Assembly (NCBI RefSeq): GCF_003202755.1
Contig: NZ_QGLK01000005.1
Coordinates: forward strand, 186,001-250,000
Length of the DNA: 64,000 bases
Reading direction: 5' to 3'
Source of the DNA: Bifidobacterium asteroides
Lineage (GTDB): Bacteria; Actinomycetota; Actinomycetes; Actinomycetales; Bifidobacteriaceae
This document shows, piece after piece, positions 57,287-64,000 of the stretch (the stretch's first letter is position 1; every line of letters starts with the position of its first letter). The position numbers were made by a program, and so were the translations under genes. The notes beneath the pieces were generated by a model, which ran no database searches, was not told the DNA's origin, and was given only the letters and a program-made list of their open reading frames with translations.

Positions 57287-58945
57287 CTACCGCTTCCCAG
57301 CCTTGCTGCCGCTCTTGCCGTCGGCCACCAGCTTCTCCTGCTGGACGTCCACCGGTTGCTCCTGATCCTGATCGGCTTTGTGGCCGTCCAGGGTCTGACC
57401 CTTGTGGGTCACGAAGGTCTTGGCGAACTCGTCCACGGCCTTGTCAAGAGCCTTTTCTGTATCGTCAGTGAAGTCCTCCGTGTCGCGGATGGTCTTGAGG
57501 ATGTCAGTGTTGTGGTCCAAGTAGTCCAGGAGCCCGGACTCGAAGGGCAGGACGTCCTCCAGGTCCAGATTATCCAGCTTGCCATGGGTGCCGACCCAGA
57601 CGGAAACGACCTGCTTCTCCATGGAGTAGGGCGTGAACTGAGGCTGCTTGAGCAGCTCAGTCAGTCTGGCGCCACGGGTCAACTGGGCCTTGGAGGCCGC
57701 ATCCAGATCGGAGGCGAACATAGCGAAGGACTGCAGGGAGCGGTACTGGGCCAGAGAAATCTTCAGAGTCGAGGAGACCTTCTTCAGAGCCTTGGTCTGT
57801 GCAGCGCCGCCCACGCGGGAAACGGAGATGCCCACGTCCACAGCGGGACGCTGGTTGGCATTGAACAGATCGGACTGCAGGAAGATCTGGCCGTCGGTGA
57901 TGGAGATCACGTTGGTCGGAATGTAGGCCGAGACGTCGTTGGCCTTGGTCTCGATGATCGGCAGACCGGTCATGGATCCGCCGCCCAGGTCATCGGAGAG
58001 CTTCGCGCAGCGCTCCAGCAGACGCGAATGCAGGTAGAAGACGTCGCCAGGGTAAGCCTCGCGCCCCGGCGGACGACGCAGAAGCAGGGAGATGGACCGA
58101 TAAGCCTCGGCCTGCTTGCTCAGGTCGTCGAAGACGATCAGGACGTGCTTGCCGCCGTACATCCAATGCTGGCCGATGGCCGAACCGGTGTAGGGGGCTA
58201 TGTACTTGAAACCTGCAGAATCGGAAGCCGGGGAGGCCACGATGGTGGTGTACTCCATGGCGCCGGCCTCTTCCAGGGAGGAACGGACCGAGGCAATAGT
58301 GGTGCCCTTCTGGCCAATAGCCACATAAATGCACCGCACCTGCTTCTTGGGGTCTCCGGACTCCCAGTTGCGCTTCTGGTTGATAATGGTGTCGATGGCG
58401 ATGGCCGTCTTGCCGGTCTGCCGGTCGCCGATGATCAACTGACGCTGACCGCGCCCGATAGGTGTCATGGCGTCGATGGCCTTGATGCCGGTGGCCAAGG
58501 GCTCGTCAACGGGATGCCGGTGCATGACATCGGGGGCCTGAGCCTCCAGAATTCTGCGGCCCTCACTTTTGATTTCGCCTAGGCCGTCAATGGGCTCACC
58601 CAAGGGGTTGACCGTACGCCCCAGATAGCCGTCGCCGACGGGCACTGAAAGCACTTCGCCGGTCCTGTGGACTTCCTGGCCTTCTTCGACACCTGCGAAG
58701 TCGCCCAGGATGACCACGCCGATCTCTCGGGCGTCCAGGTTGAAGGCCAGACCCAACGTGCCGTCCTCGAAGGTCAGCAGCTCGTTGGCCATGCAACCAG
58801 GCAGTCCCTCCACATGCGCAATGCCGTCACCAGCCGTCCGGACATAGCCCACCTCCTGGGTGGGGGTATCCGTCGGCTTGTAGGACTCGACAAACTGGTC
58901 GAGCGCCTTGCGCACCACGGCGGGATCAATGGTCATTTCTGCCAT
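57287..58945 (-). CDS. atpA: ATP synthase F1 alpha subunit
   Basis: 552 residues from ATG 58945 (AAGGAG 5 bases upstream). It has the P-loop [15 protein letters not shown] and the alpha signature in [20 protein letters not shown]. The C-terminal tail of about 40 residues is longer than in E. coli and contains [12 protein letters not shown], coded partly by two GATCAG hexamers (57362-57373). The subunit binds nucleotide without catalysis and frames the catalytic sites of beta. Confidence 0.98.
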   Translation of the reverse strand: MAEMTIDPAVVRKALDQFVESYKPTDTPTQEVGYVRTAGDGIAHVEGLPGCMANELLTFEDGTLGLAFNLDAREIGVVILGDFAGVEEGQEVHRTGEVLSVPVGDGYLGRTVNPLGEPIDGLGEIKSEGRRILEAQAPDVMHRHPVDEPLATGIKAIDAMTPIGRGQRQLIIGDRQTGKTAIAIDTIINQKRNWESGDPKKQVRCIYVAIGQKGTTIASVRSSLEEAGAMEYTTIVASPASDSAGFKYIAPYTGSAIGQHWMYGGKHVLIVFDDLSKQAEAYRSISLLLRRPPGREAYPGDVFYLHSRLLERCAKLSDDLGGGSMTGLPIIETKANDVSAYIPTNVISITDGQIFLQSDLFNANQRPAVDVGISVSRVGGAAQTKALKKVSSTLKISLAQYRSLQSFAMFASDLDAASKAQLTRGARLTELLKQPQFTPYSMEKQVVSVWVGTHGKLDNLDLEDVLPFESGLLDYLDHNTDILKTIRDTEDFTDDTEKALDKAVDEFAKTFVTHKGQTLDGHKADQDQEQPVDVQQEKLVADGKSGSKAGKR

Positions 58946-58991
58946 GATCACTCCTTATTTCTGTTCTTGTTCAAGTCTGTTGGTCCCCTGC

Positions 58992-59819
58992 TCATCCTGC
59001 TACTGTCATTCGCCGCTTCAGGTGCTTCAGCTGGGTGGCCACCGTGCCATCGGTGGAGACCGAGCCATACTGGACCTTCATGCCACCTATGACCGAAGGG
59101 TCAACCACCGAGTTGATGTGGACCGGCTTACCCAGCTTGCGCCCGTAGACCTCCTGTAGGCGGCTGACCTGCTCGTCCTTCATGGAGACCGCCGTAGTAA
59201 CGGTGACCATGATCTGGTCCATGTGCTCGGAGAAGCGGTCCACCAACCAAACGATGGTGTCAGGGAAGCGCCGCCCGCGCAGATCGATGGTGGAGTTCAG
59301 TGCCATCTGCTTGGTGACCGGATGCATATGCTGCCCATCCAGGAGCGCCCTGAGCAGGTCGGCTCGCGCCTTGGAATCGCTGTACTCGTCAGAGAGCCGG
59401 AAAAGCACCAGCGGCATGCCTAGCAGGGCTGAATGAATCTCAGCTAGCTCACCGGCCACCTGGTTGGTGATGCCCAGAGCATCGGTGTAATAGGTGGTAG
59501 CATCCACCGACATGTCCTCGGCCGCGTTGGCGATGTGCACCACACGGCTCCACTGATGATCAGTCAGATCATGGAGGATATCCACGGTCAGCGGATCAGC
59601 CTTATCAGCCAGGATGGTGTCGATCACCTGCCACTTGTCCTCAGCTGGACGGGAGGGGTCGGTCAGCGCACGCTCCAGGGGCCTATTGGCATCGAGCAGG
59701 GTCACGAAAGTATAGAGCTCCATGGCTACGCGGAGGGCATTCTTCCCCTTGCTTTTCAGCAAAGGGGCATACTTGGCCCTCGTCTCCTTGTCGGAGCTCA
59801 GTGAAGTCTCTCCTCGCAT
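58992..59819 (-). CDS. atpH: ATP synthase delta subunit
   Basis: 275 residues, longer than E. coli delta (177), as usual in actinobacteria. The C-terminal motif VHINSVVDPSVIGGMKVQYG is the family signature. It joins the b-subunit stator to the top of F1. It lies between atpF (51-base gap) and atpA (46-base gap). Confidence 0.94.
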   Translation of the reverse strand: MRGETSLSSDKETRAKYAPLLKSKGKNALRVAMELYTFVTLLDANRPLERALTDPSRPAEDKWQVIDTILADKADPLTVDILHDLTDHQWSRVVHIANAAEDMSVDATTYYTDALGITNQVAGELAEIHSALLGMPLVLFRLSDEYSDSKARADLLRALLDGQHMHPVTKQMALNSTIDLRGRRFPDTIVWLVDRFSEHMDQIMVTVTTAVSMKDEQVSRLQEVYGRKLGKPVHINSVVDPSVIGGMKVQYGSVSTDGTVATQLKHLKRRMTVAG

Positions 59820-59870
59820 GTCACCTCCCCTTTCGCAGAATCAACGTACCCGTGGTCCGCCAATCAGTCA

Positions 59871-60413
59871 TCATGCCTGCCGCTTGTCCGAGGATTGTTC
59901 GCCCTGGTCCGCGATGATCGAGTCGATCATGGAGGACTGCACGGCATCATCCTGAAGCTGCGAGCCCAGGATTTTGCCTGCAAGAGCCGTAGCCAGCGTG
60001 CCCACCTCGCCCTTAAGCGAGACCAGAGCCTGCTGCTGCTGGGACTTGAGGGATCTCTGGGCGTTCTCGGTGATCTGGTTGGCCTCAGTCTCTGCCCGGG
60101 TCCTGGCATCAGCCACGATCCTGGAGGCTTCAGCGCGGGCATCATCCCGAATCTGGGAAGCTTCCACACGAGCCTTGCTCAGCTGATCCTGATACTGCTT
60201 GCGGGCCTGATCCGCCTCTTCACGAGCCTTGGCGGCCTTCTGGATGTTGCCCTCAATCTTGGACGAGCGCTCATCGAAGATGGCCTGGAACTTGGGCATG
60301 AAGAACTTGTAGAAGAAGACGGCCAGGATGACCAGGATGACCAGCGACCACACAATGTCATAAACCTGGGGGATGAATAGCTGAATCCCCTTGCCTGCCG
60401 CTAGAGCGTACAT
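59871..60413 (-). CDS. atpF: ATP synthase F0 b subunit
   Basis: 180 residues. One membrane span near the N-terminus (VWSLVILVILAVFFYKFFMP) followed by a long charged coiled coil (KAAKAREEADQARKQYQDQL), the stator arm. It is a single-gene b subunit, not fused to delta as in some actinobacteria. Confidence 0.95.
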   Translation of the reverse strand: MYALAAGKGIQLFIPQVYDIVWSLVILVILAVFFYKFFMPKFQAIFDERSSKIEGNIQKAAKAREEADQARKQYQDQLSKARVEASQIRDDARAEASRIVADARTRAETEANQITENAQRSLKSQQQQALVSLKGEVGTLATALAGKILGSQLQDDAVQSSMIDSIIADQGEQSSDKRQA

Positions 60414-60463
60414 TGGCTCCTCCTTTCCCTTATCGAAGCCGGATCATGCAAGAATCGCACGGC

Positions 60464-60691
<228 letters not shown>

Positions 60692-60822
60692 TTATTTTCC
60701 TTTCCTCCACCGTTGCCGGTTCTTGGATTGTGGTTCAGCCCCGACCCCCGTCTACCGGTCGGAACCGACGAATATGTGGGCTGCGACCGCCTTAAGCGCC
60801 GACCGCGGCTTTTCTCTTTCGC

Positions 60823-61638
60823 TCAACCTTCCTCAGGGTAACTCATGGAGATGTAGACCGTGGTCAGGATGGCGAAGATATAGGCCTGAAGGGCCGCCAC
60901 AAAAATTTCGAAGGCCGTCAGGGCGAAGCCCAGAACAAACCAGCCCACGCCAGCCAGGGCCAGGAGCTTGTTGCTGGCCTCGATGATGTAGAACTGGGTG
61001 AAAGCCAGGCTGACAGCCACCAGCAGATGGCCGGCGATCATGTTGGCAAAGAGTCGAATGGTCAGGGAGGCCGGCTTGACAATGACCATCTCCAGCAGCT
61101 GGATGGGTGTCAGAATGATATAGAGAGGCCAGGGCACTCCAGCCGGGAAGAGCTCCGATTTGAAATAGCCCCAGACGCCCTGCTCCCGGAATCCCGTCAC
61201 CATGTACTGGCAGAAAGTCCAGATGGCGAATACCAAAGGCATGGTGATGGTCGCTGTTGCCGCAATGTTCATGCCCGGCACGATGCCGCAGAGGTTGAAG
61301 ACCAGGATAGTCAGGAAGATGGTCGTAATCATGGGCACGTAACGCTTGCCCCGAATCTCGCCCAGGGTGTCGTAGACGACTGAGTCGCGGACGAACTCAA
61401 TGACCCATTCAATAGCCCCCTGCCAGCGGGAGGGGATCAGCTTAGCCCTGGCGGCAGTGATTCCCAGCACCAGAAGGATAATGACCATGGCCACGAACCT
61501 GATCAGGATGATTCTGTTCATGGCGAAGGGCGTTCCCTGGAAGAGAATCTCAGGAGGCAGGAAATCTTCGATGGTGGGTAGCTCGCTCGGCTTGGCCATG
61601 GCCAGACTGAAAGCTTCACTTCCCATTGCCTCTAGCAT
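60823..61638 (-). CDS. atpB: ATP synthase F0 a subunit
   Basis: 271 residues, five or six membrane helices. The essential arginine is in SLTIRLFANMIAGHLLV, and a polar C-terminal helix follows (ALQAYIFAILTTVYISMSYPE). AGGAGG 6 bases before ATG 61638 supports the start. No atpI lies upstream. First gene of the operon; its promoter should be in 61639-61829. Confidence 0.96.
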   Translation of the reverse strand: MLEAMGSEAFSLAMAKPSELPTIEDFLPPEILFQGTPFAMNRIILIRFVAMVIILLVLGITAARAKLIPSRWQGAIEWVIEFVRDSVVYDTLGEIRGKRYVPMITTIFLTILVFNLCGIVPGMNIAATATITMPLVFAIWTFCQYMVTGFREQGVWGYFKSELFPAGVPWPLYIILTPIQLLEMVIVKPASLTIRLFANMIAGHLLVAVSLAFTQFYIIEASNKLLALAGVGWFVLGFALTAFEIFVAALQAYIFAILTTVYISMSYPEEG

Positions 61639-61829
61639 CTATCGCCTCCTGAACGACACAGTGAACACTATAGCGCGTATGCGACCCATGGCTGCACCGT
61701 ATCGGTAGTGTAGCCCACGCCAAGAGCCACGGTAACTATGGATTCATCCAGTGTGTCACAGATAGTGGCCGCAGGTCGAATCCGCCCCGCGGTGTGGACA
61801 GTTTGATAACGAATTTAATCCAAACGTCA

Positions 61830-62876
61830 TTAACTATTAACAACGCCAGGAATAAGCCCGTACCCGTCACCAGCCAAAGGACGATACCCGTCAGCGCGTG
61901 GGCATCCAGGAGCGTGTCTGATGGATCGGTCGGTGCCTAGTTGGCCCGCTGCCCGCAGAGTCGGCACCTGGTCCAAGTCGTAAGGGGTGGTCTCGTAAAC
62001 CCAATTCAGCCAGTTGCGCCAGAGCAGGTTAGCATGGGCCCGCCAGGAGAAGACTGGCTCCAATCTGGGATCGTCATGGGGGTAGTAGTTGACCGGGAAA
62101 GGAACCTGGTCCAGGCCCTTGGCCATGTCGCGCCGGTACTCGTGAGCGAGAGTGTCGCGATCATACTCCCAGTGGCCCAGCACGAAGATCTCTGAGAAAT
62201 CCTGGGTGCAGATAAGCCCTGAACCCGACTGAGGACCCCAAGTCAGCACCTGCAGATCCGGACAGGCCCGCACTTGGTCCTCGTCCACCCCGGCCCAGCG
62301 GGAGTGGGGCTGCAGGGCAATCTCGTCAAAGCCATTGGTGATGAAGCAGTACTCGTCCTGCAGATACTGAGGAAAGACCCCGAAGACCTTGCAGTCCAGG
62401 TCGCGCTTGGCGATGCCGTGGCGGTAGTAGAGCCCGGCCATGGCCCCCCAGCATAGATACATAGTGGAGAAGACGTGGGTAGAGGCCCAGTCCAGAATGC
62501 GGGTCAGTTCATCCCAGTAGTCGACTTGCTCGAAGTCCATCTGCTCCACTGGAGCGCCAGTCACGACAAGACCGTCATAACAGTTGTCCTGGAAGGAGTC
62601 CAGATTCTCGTAGAACTTGACCAGGTGATCCATGCTGGTGTGCACGGCCTGATGGGTGGAAGTCTTCATGAAGTCAATCTCCACCTGAAGCGGCGACTTG
62701 GAAATCAGTCGCAACAGCTGGGTCTCGGTCTCCACCTTGGTAGGCATCAGGTTGAGGATGACCAGCCTGAGCGGACGCATCTCCTGGCGCTCCGCCTCAT
62801 GGCTTTCCAGGGCGAAGATGCGCTCCGAATCCAGGATGGATCTGGCCGGCAATCCGGTGGGGATGGTGATAGGCAT
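61830..62876 (-). CDS. metA: Homoserine O-acyltransferase
   Basis: 348 residues from ATG 62876 (MPITIPTGLPARSILDSER). It acylates homoserine for methionine synthesis. The catalytic cysteine is in MYLCWGAMAGLYYRHG, with the oxyanion and GAPVEQMDFEQVDYWDEL motifs of the MetA (HTS) family. The family may use succinyl- or acetyl-CoA. The frame is open to 63008 across the tRNA gene, so the longer start was rejected. Substrate homoserine is made by hom in this window. Confidence 0.95.
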   Translation of the reverse strand: MPITIPTGLPARSILDSERIFALESHEAERQEMRPLRLVILNLMPTKVETETQLLRLISKSPLQVEIDFMKTSTHQAVHTSMDHLVKFYENLDSFQDNCYDGLVVTGAPVEQMDFEQVDYWDELTRILDWASTHVFSTMYLCWGAMAGLYYRHGIAKRDLDCKVFGVFPQYLQDEYCFITNGFDEIALQPHSRWAGVDEDQVRACPDLQVLTWGPQSGSGLICTQDFSEIFVLGHWEYDRDTLAHEYRRDMAKGLDQVPFPVNYYPHDDPRLEPVFSWRAHANLLWRNWLNWVYETTPYDLDQVPTLRAAGQLGTDRSIRHAPGCPRADGYRPLAGDGYGLIPGVVNS

Positions 62877-62890
62877 GACTCTATTATGGC

Positions 62891-62933
62891 CCAGCGCAGG
62901 CCTTCCCACACACGGACTTGACAAGTGCGCTGG
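62891..62933. repeat. Inverted repeat in the metA leader / tRNA promoter
   Basis: CCAGCGCA (62891-62898) and TGCGCTGG (62926-62933), perfect 8-base arms, 27 bases apart. It lies between the metA start and the initiator tRNA and covers the tRNA -35 box. Could be a regulator site for metA or a leader hairpin. Confidence 0.5.
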
Positions 62934-62945
62934 AATCCGTAACAT
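62918..62945 (+). promoter_or_regulatory. Promoter of tRNA-fMet
   Basis: TTGACA (62918-62923), 16-base spacer, TAACAT (62940-62945), about 27 bases before the tRNA. The -35 box is perfect; the -10 is a weaker match. Confidence 0.65.
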
Positions 62946-62971
62946 AGATAACTGCTGTGTTGCACAGCCGA

Positions 62972-63048
62972 CGCGGGGTGGAGCAGTTCGGTAGCTCGCT
63001 GGGCTCATAACCCAGAGGTCTCAGGTTCAAATCCTGACCCCGCTACCA
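62972..63048 (+). tRNA. Initiator tRNA-Met (CAT)
   Basis: 77 bases with encoded CCA. Initiator features: unpaired first base (C1 opposite T72) and three consecutive G-C pairs at the base of the anticodon stem (GGG CTCATAA CCC). T loop GGTTCAAATCC. Confidence 0.95.
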
Positions 63049-63052
63049 AATA

Positions 63053-63090
63053 AGGCTCGGGATCGTCTGAATTTCGGGCCTTTGTTTTTA
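63053..63090 (+). terminator. Terminator after tRNA-fMet
   Basis: AGGCTCG (63053-63059) pairs with CGGGCCT (63075-63081), one G-U pair, followed by TTTGTTTTTA. Five bases after the tRNA. Confidence 0.75.
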
Positions 63091-63668
63091 TAACATCTTA
63101 TAGAGCCGAGCTGTAATTAATTATTATTGACTATAAAGTGTACTTAATCTATAAGGCAGCACGAATTCCTTTGAGATTCCTTAGTCTGCCGAACAGACTG
63201 ATAAACCAATCGTTTATACGGCGAAGAGAATAAATCGACAGTTACAAACAAGCGGTAAGCGTGTCATCAAATTCGATGATCTAGCAATGAGCTCCAAGTA
63301 ATAGCTTTCATACCTCTCATATTATTCTATGGCACGCGTGAAGATGCACCGAGTTGTCTCTTCTAAGTTTGGACAAAAATGATCAAAATATACACTCTCG
63401 CCAACAGAGTTAATTTACTCAATAGGATACTATTTTGCCGAACAATCGAAAATTTATTTCCATTTTACTGTTTAAAATTTAATTGTCTGAGCCAAGGAAC
63501 AACACGAAATCGTCTGCCACTATCGACTTCTACGTCTACAAGTCGGCCAGCAATTATGCGTCTTTCTAAGAATCAGACGGTCTGAGTTGAGCATATCAGC
63601 TCTGTGCCTCCAACCTCAGAAATTGCCTCCGGCAAGCAGATGTGGTATTAATAGAAATTAACAAGACA
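63091..63668. other. AT-rich intergenic region
   Basis: About 580 bases of low GC with no gene I can support. A small open frame of 68 codons (63379-63585) lacks a ribosome site and similarity. The region may be regulatory for, or acquired together with, the LacI-type gene. Confidence 0.5.
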
Positions 63669-63682
63669 TGGAAACGTTTCCA
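63669..63682. promoter_or_regulatory. LacI-type operator palindrome
   Basis: Perfect 14-base palindrome TGGAAACGTTTCCA with a central CpG, 15 bases before the start codon at 63698. This is the usual form of a LacI/GalR-family site and suggests autoregulation. Confidence 0.75.
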
Positions 63683-63697
63683 CGATGAGGTGACCCG

Positions 63698-64000
63698 ATG
63701 ACAACAATCAAAGATGTGGCCGCGAGGGCCGGGGTATCTCTAGGAACTGCTTCTAGAGTGCTTTCCAAGAGCCCCCATACATCGGCCGATTCTAGGGCAA
63801 AAGTCATGCAGGCAGCCAAGCAATTGGGTTACGTCGCCAATGGCCCGGCCCAATCCCTTAGGCGGGCACGGACTAACATTCTGGGCTTGCTCATATCCGA
63901 TATTCGTAATCCATTTTTTGCTCGTTTAGCTCTTTCTGCGGAAAAAGAAGCCCGTAAATCTGGATACATGGTTGTCTACGGTAATGCCAACGAAGATGCA
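63698..64000 (+). CDS. LacI-family transcriptional regulator, right end off the window
   Basis: The first 101 residues are visible. ATG 63698 has GAGGTG 6 bases before it. The N-terminal helix-turn-helix and hinge read TTIKDVAARAGVSLGTASRVL, then LGYVANGPAQSLRRARTNILGLLISDI, the classical LacI opening with the hinge-helix ANGPAQSLR. The ligand-binding domain begins but is cut. It probably controls a sugar operon to the right. Confidence 0.92.
   Translation, partial: MTTIKDVAARAGVSLGTASRVLSKSPHTSADSRAKVMQAAKQLGYVANGPAQSLRRARTNILGLLISDIRNPFFARLALSAEKEARKSGYMVVYGNANEDA

Noticed and set aside
63379-63585. Small open frame in the AT-rich right gap
   Set aside because: No ribosome site, no similarity and composition as in the surrounding non-coding DNA.

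Overview
The window is a continuous piece of a high-GC Gram-positive chromosome, almost certainly a Bifidobacterium. The evidence is a giant type I fatty acid synthase fused to an acyl-CoA carboxylase/biotin ligase cluster, the tRNA-Trp-secE-nusG-rplK-rplA order, NucS in place of MutS/MutL repair, an RNase E/G with a long charged N-terminus, and a complete atpBEFHAGDC operon. A pyruvate oxidase gene would fit an insect-gut lineage that tolerates oxygen; that last point is inference. No prophage, insertion sequence, CRISPR array or defence island was seen.

Layout. 1-13.3 kb (minus strand): lipid synthesis, birA > accC > accD > fas; fas runs off the left edge after the ketosynthase cysteine. 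13.4-16.6 kb (plus): a multi-span membrane protein and a PucR-type regulator overlapping by ATGA. 16.6-21.4 kb: an AT-richer catabolic insert (tetR > GH3 beta-glucosidase > MFS transporter) with palindromic candidate operators. 21.4-28.9 kb: translation and transcription genes (rplA, rplK, nusG, secE, tRNA-Trp), an aminotransferase, proB, obgE, rpmA, rplU. 29-44.2 kb: RNase E/G, then amino acid synthesis of the aspartate family (dapE, thrB, hom, lysA) with an AEC transporter, a Maf-Nudix fusion, argS, ridA, pyruvate oxidase and tRNA-Arg. 44.5-49.4 kb: a CYTH protein and an envelope group (thioredoxin-fold/TPR protein, lipoprotein, two-span membrane protein, FKBP lipoprotein). 49.4-52.7 kb: a polar amino acid ABC transporter. 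53.1-61.7 kb: nrdH, nucS, ATP synthase. 61.8-64 kb: metA, initiator tRNA-Met, an AT-rich gap and the start of a LacI-type regulator with a perfect palindrome just upstream.

How the genes work together. AccC carries biotin attached by BirA and, with AccD, makes malonyl-CoA for the synthase 51 bases downstream. The PucR-type regulator beside this cluster recalls Streptomyces FasR, also a PucR-type activator of fatty acid genes, so a link is plausible but not shown. Hom, ThrB, LysA, DapE and MetA supply threonine, lysine/diaminopimelate and methionine. The most unusual material is the GH3/MFS/TetR insert, the pyruvate oxidase, several family members with large insertions (BirA, LysA, NucS), the Maf-Nudix fusion and recurring Asp-Gln hexamer repeats. 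No clearly new multi-gene system could be demonstrated; the best candidates are listed as findings.
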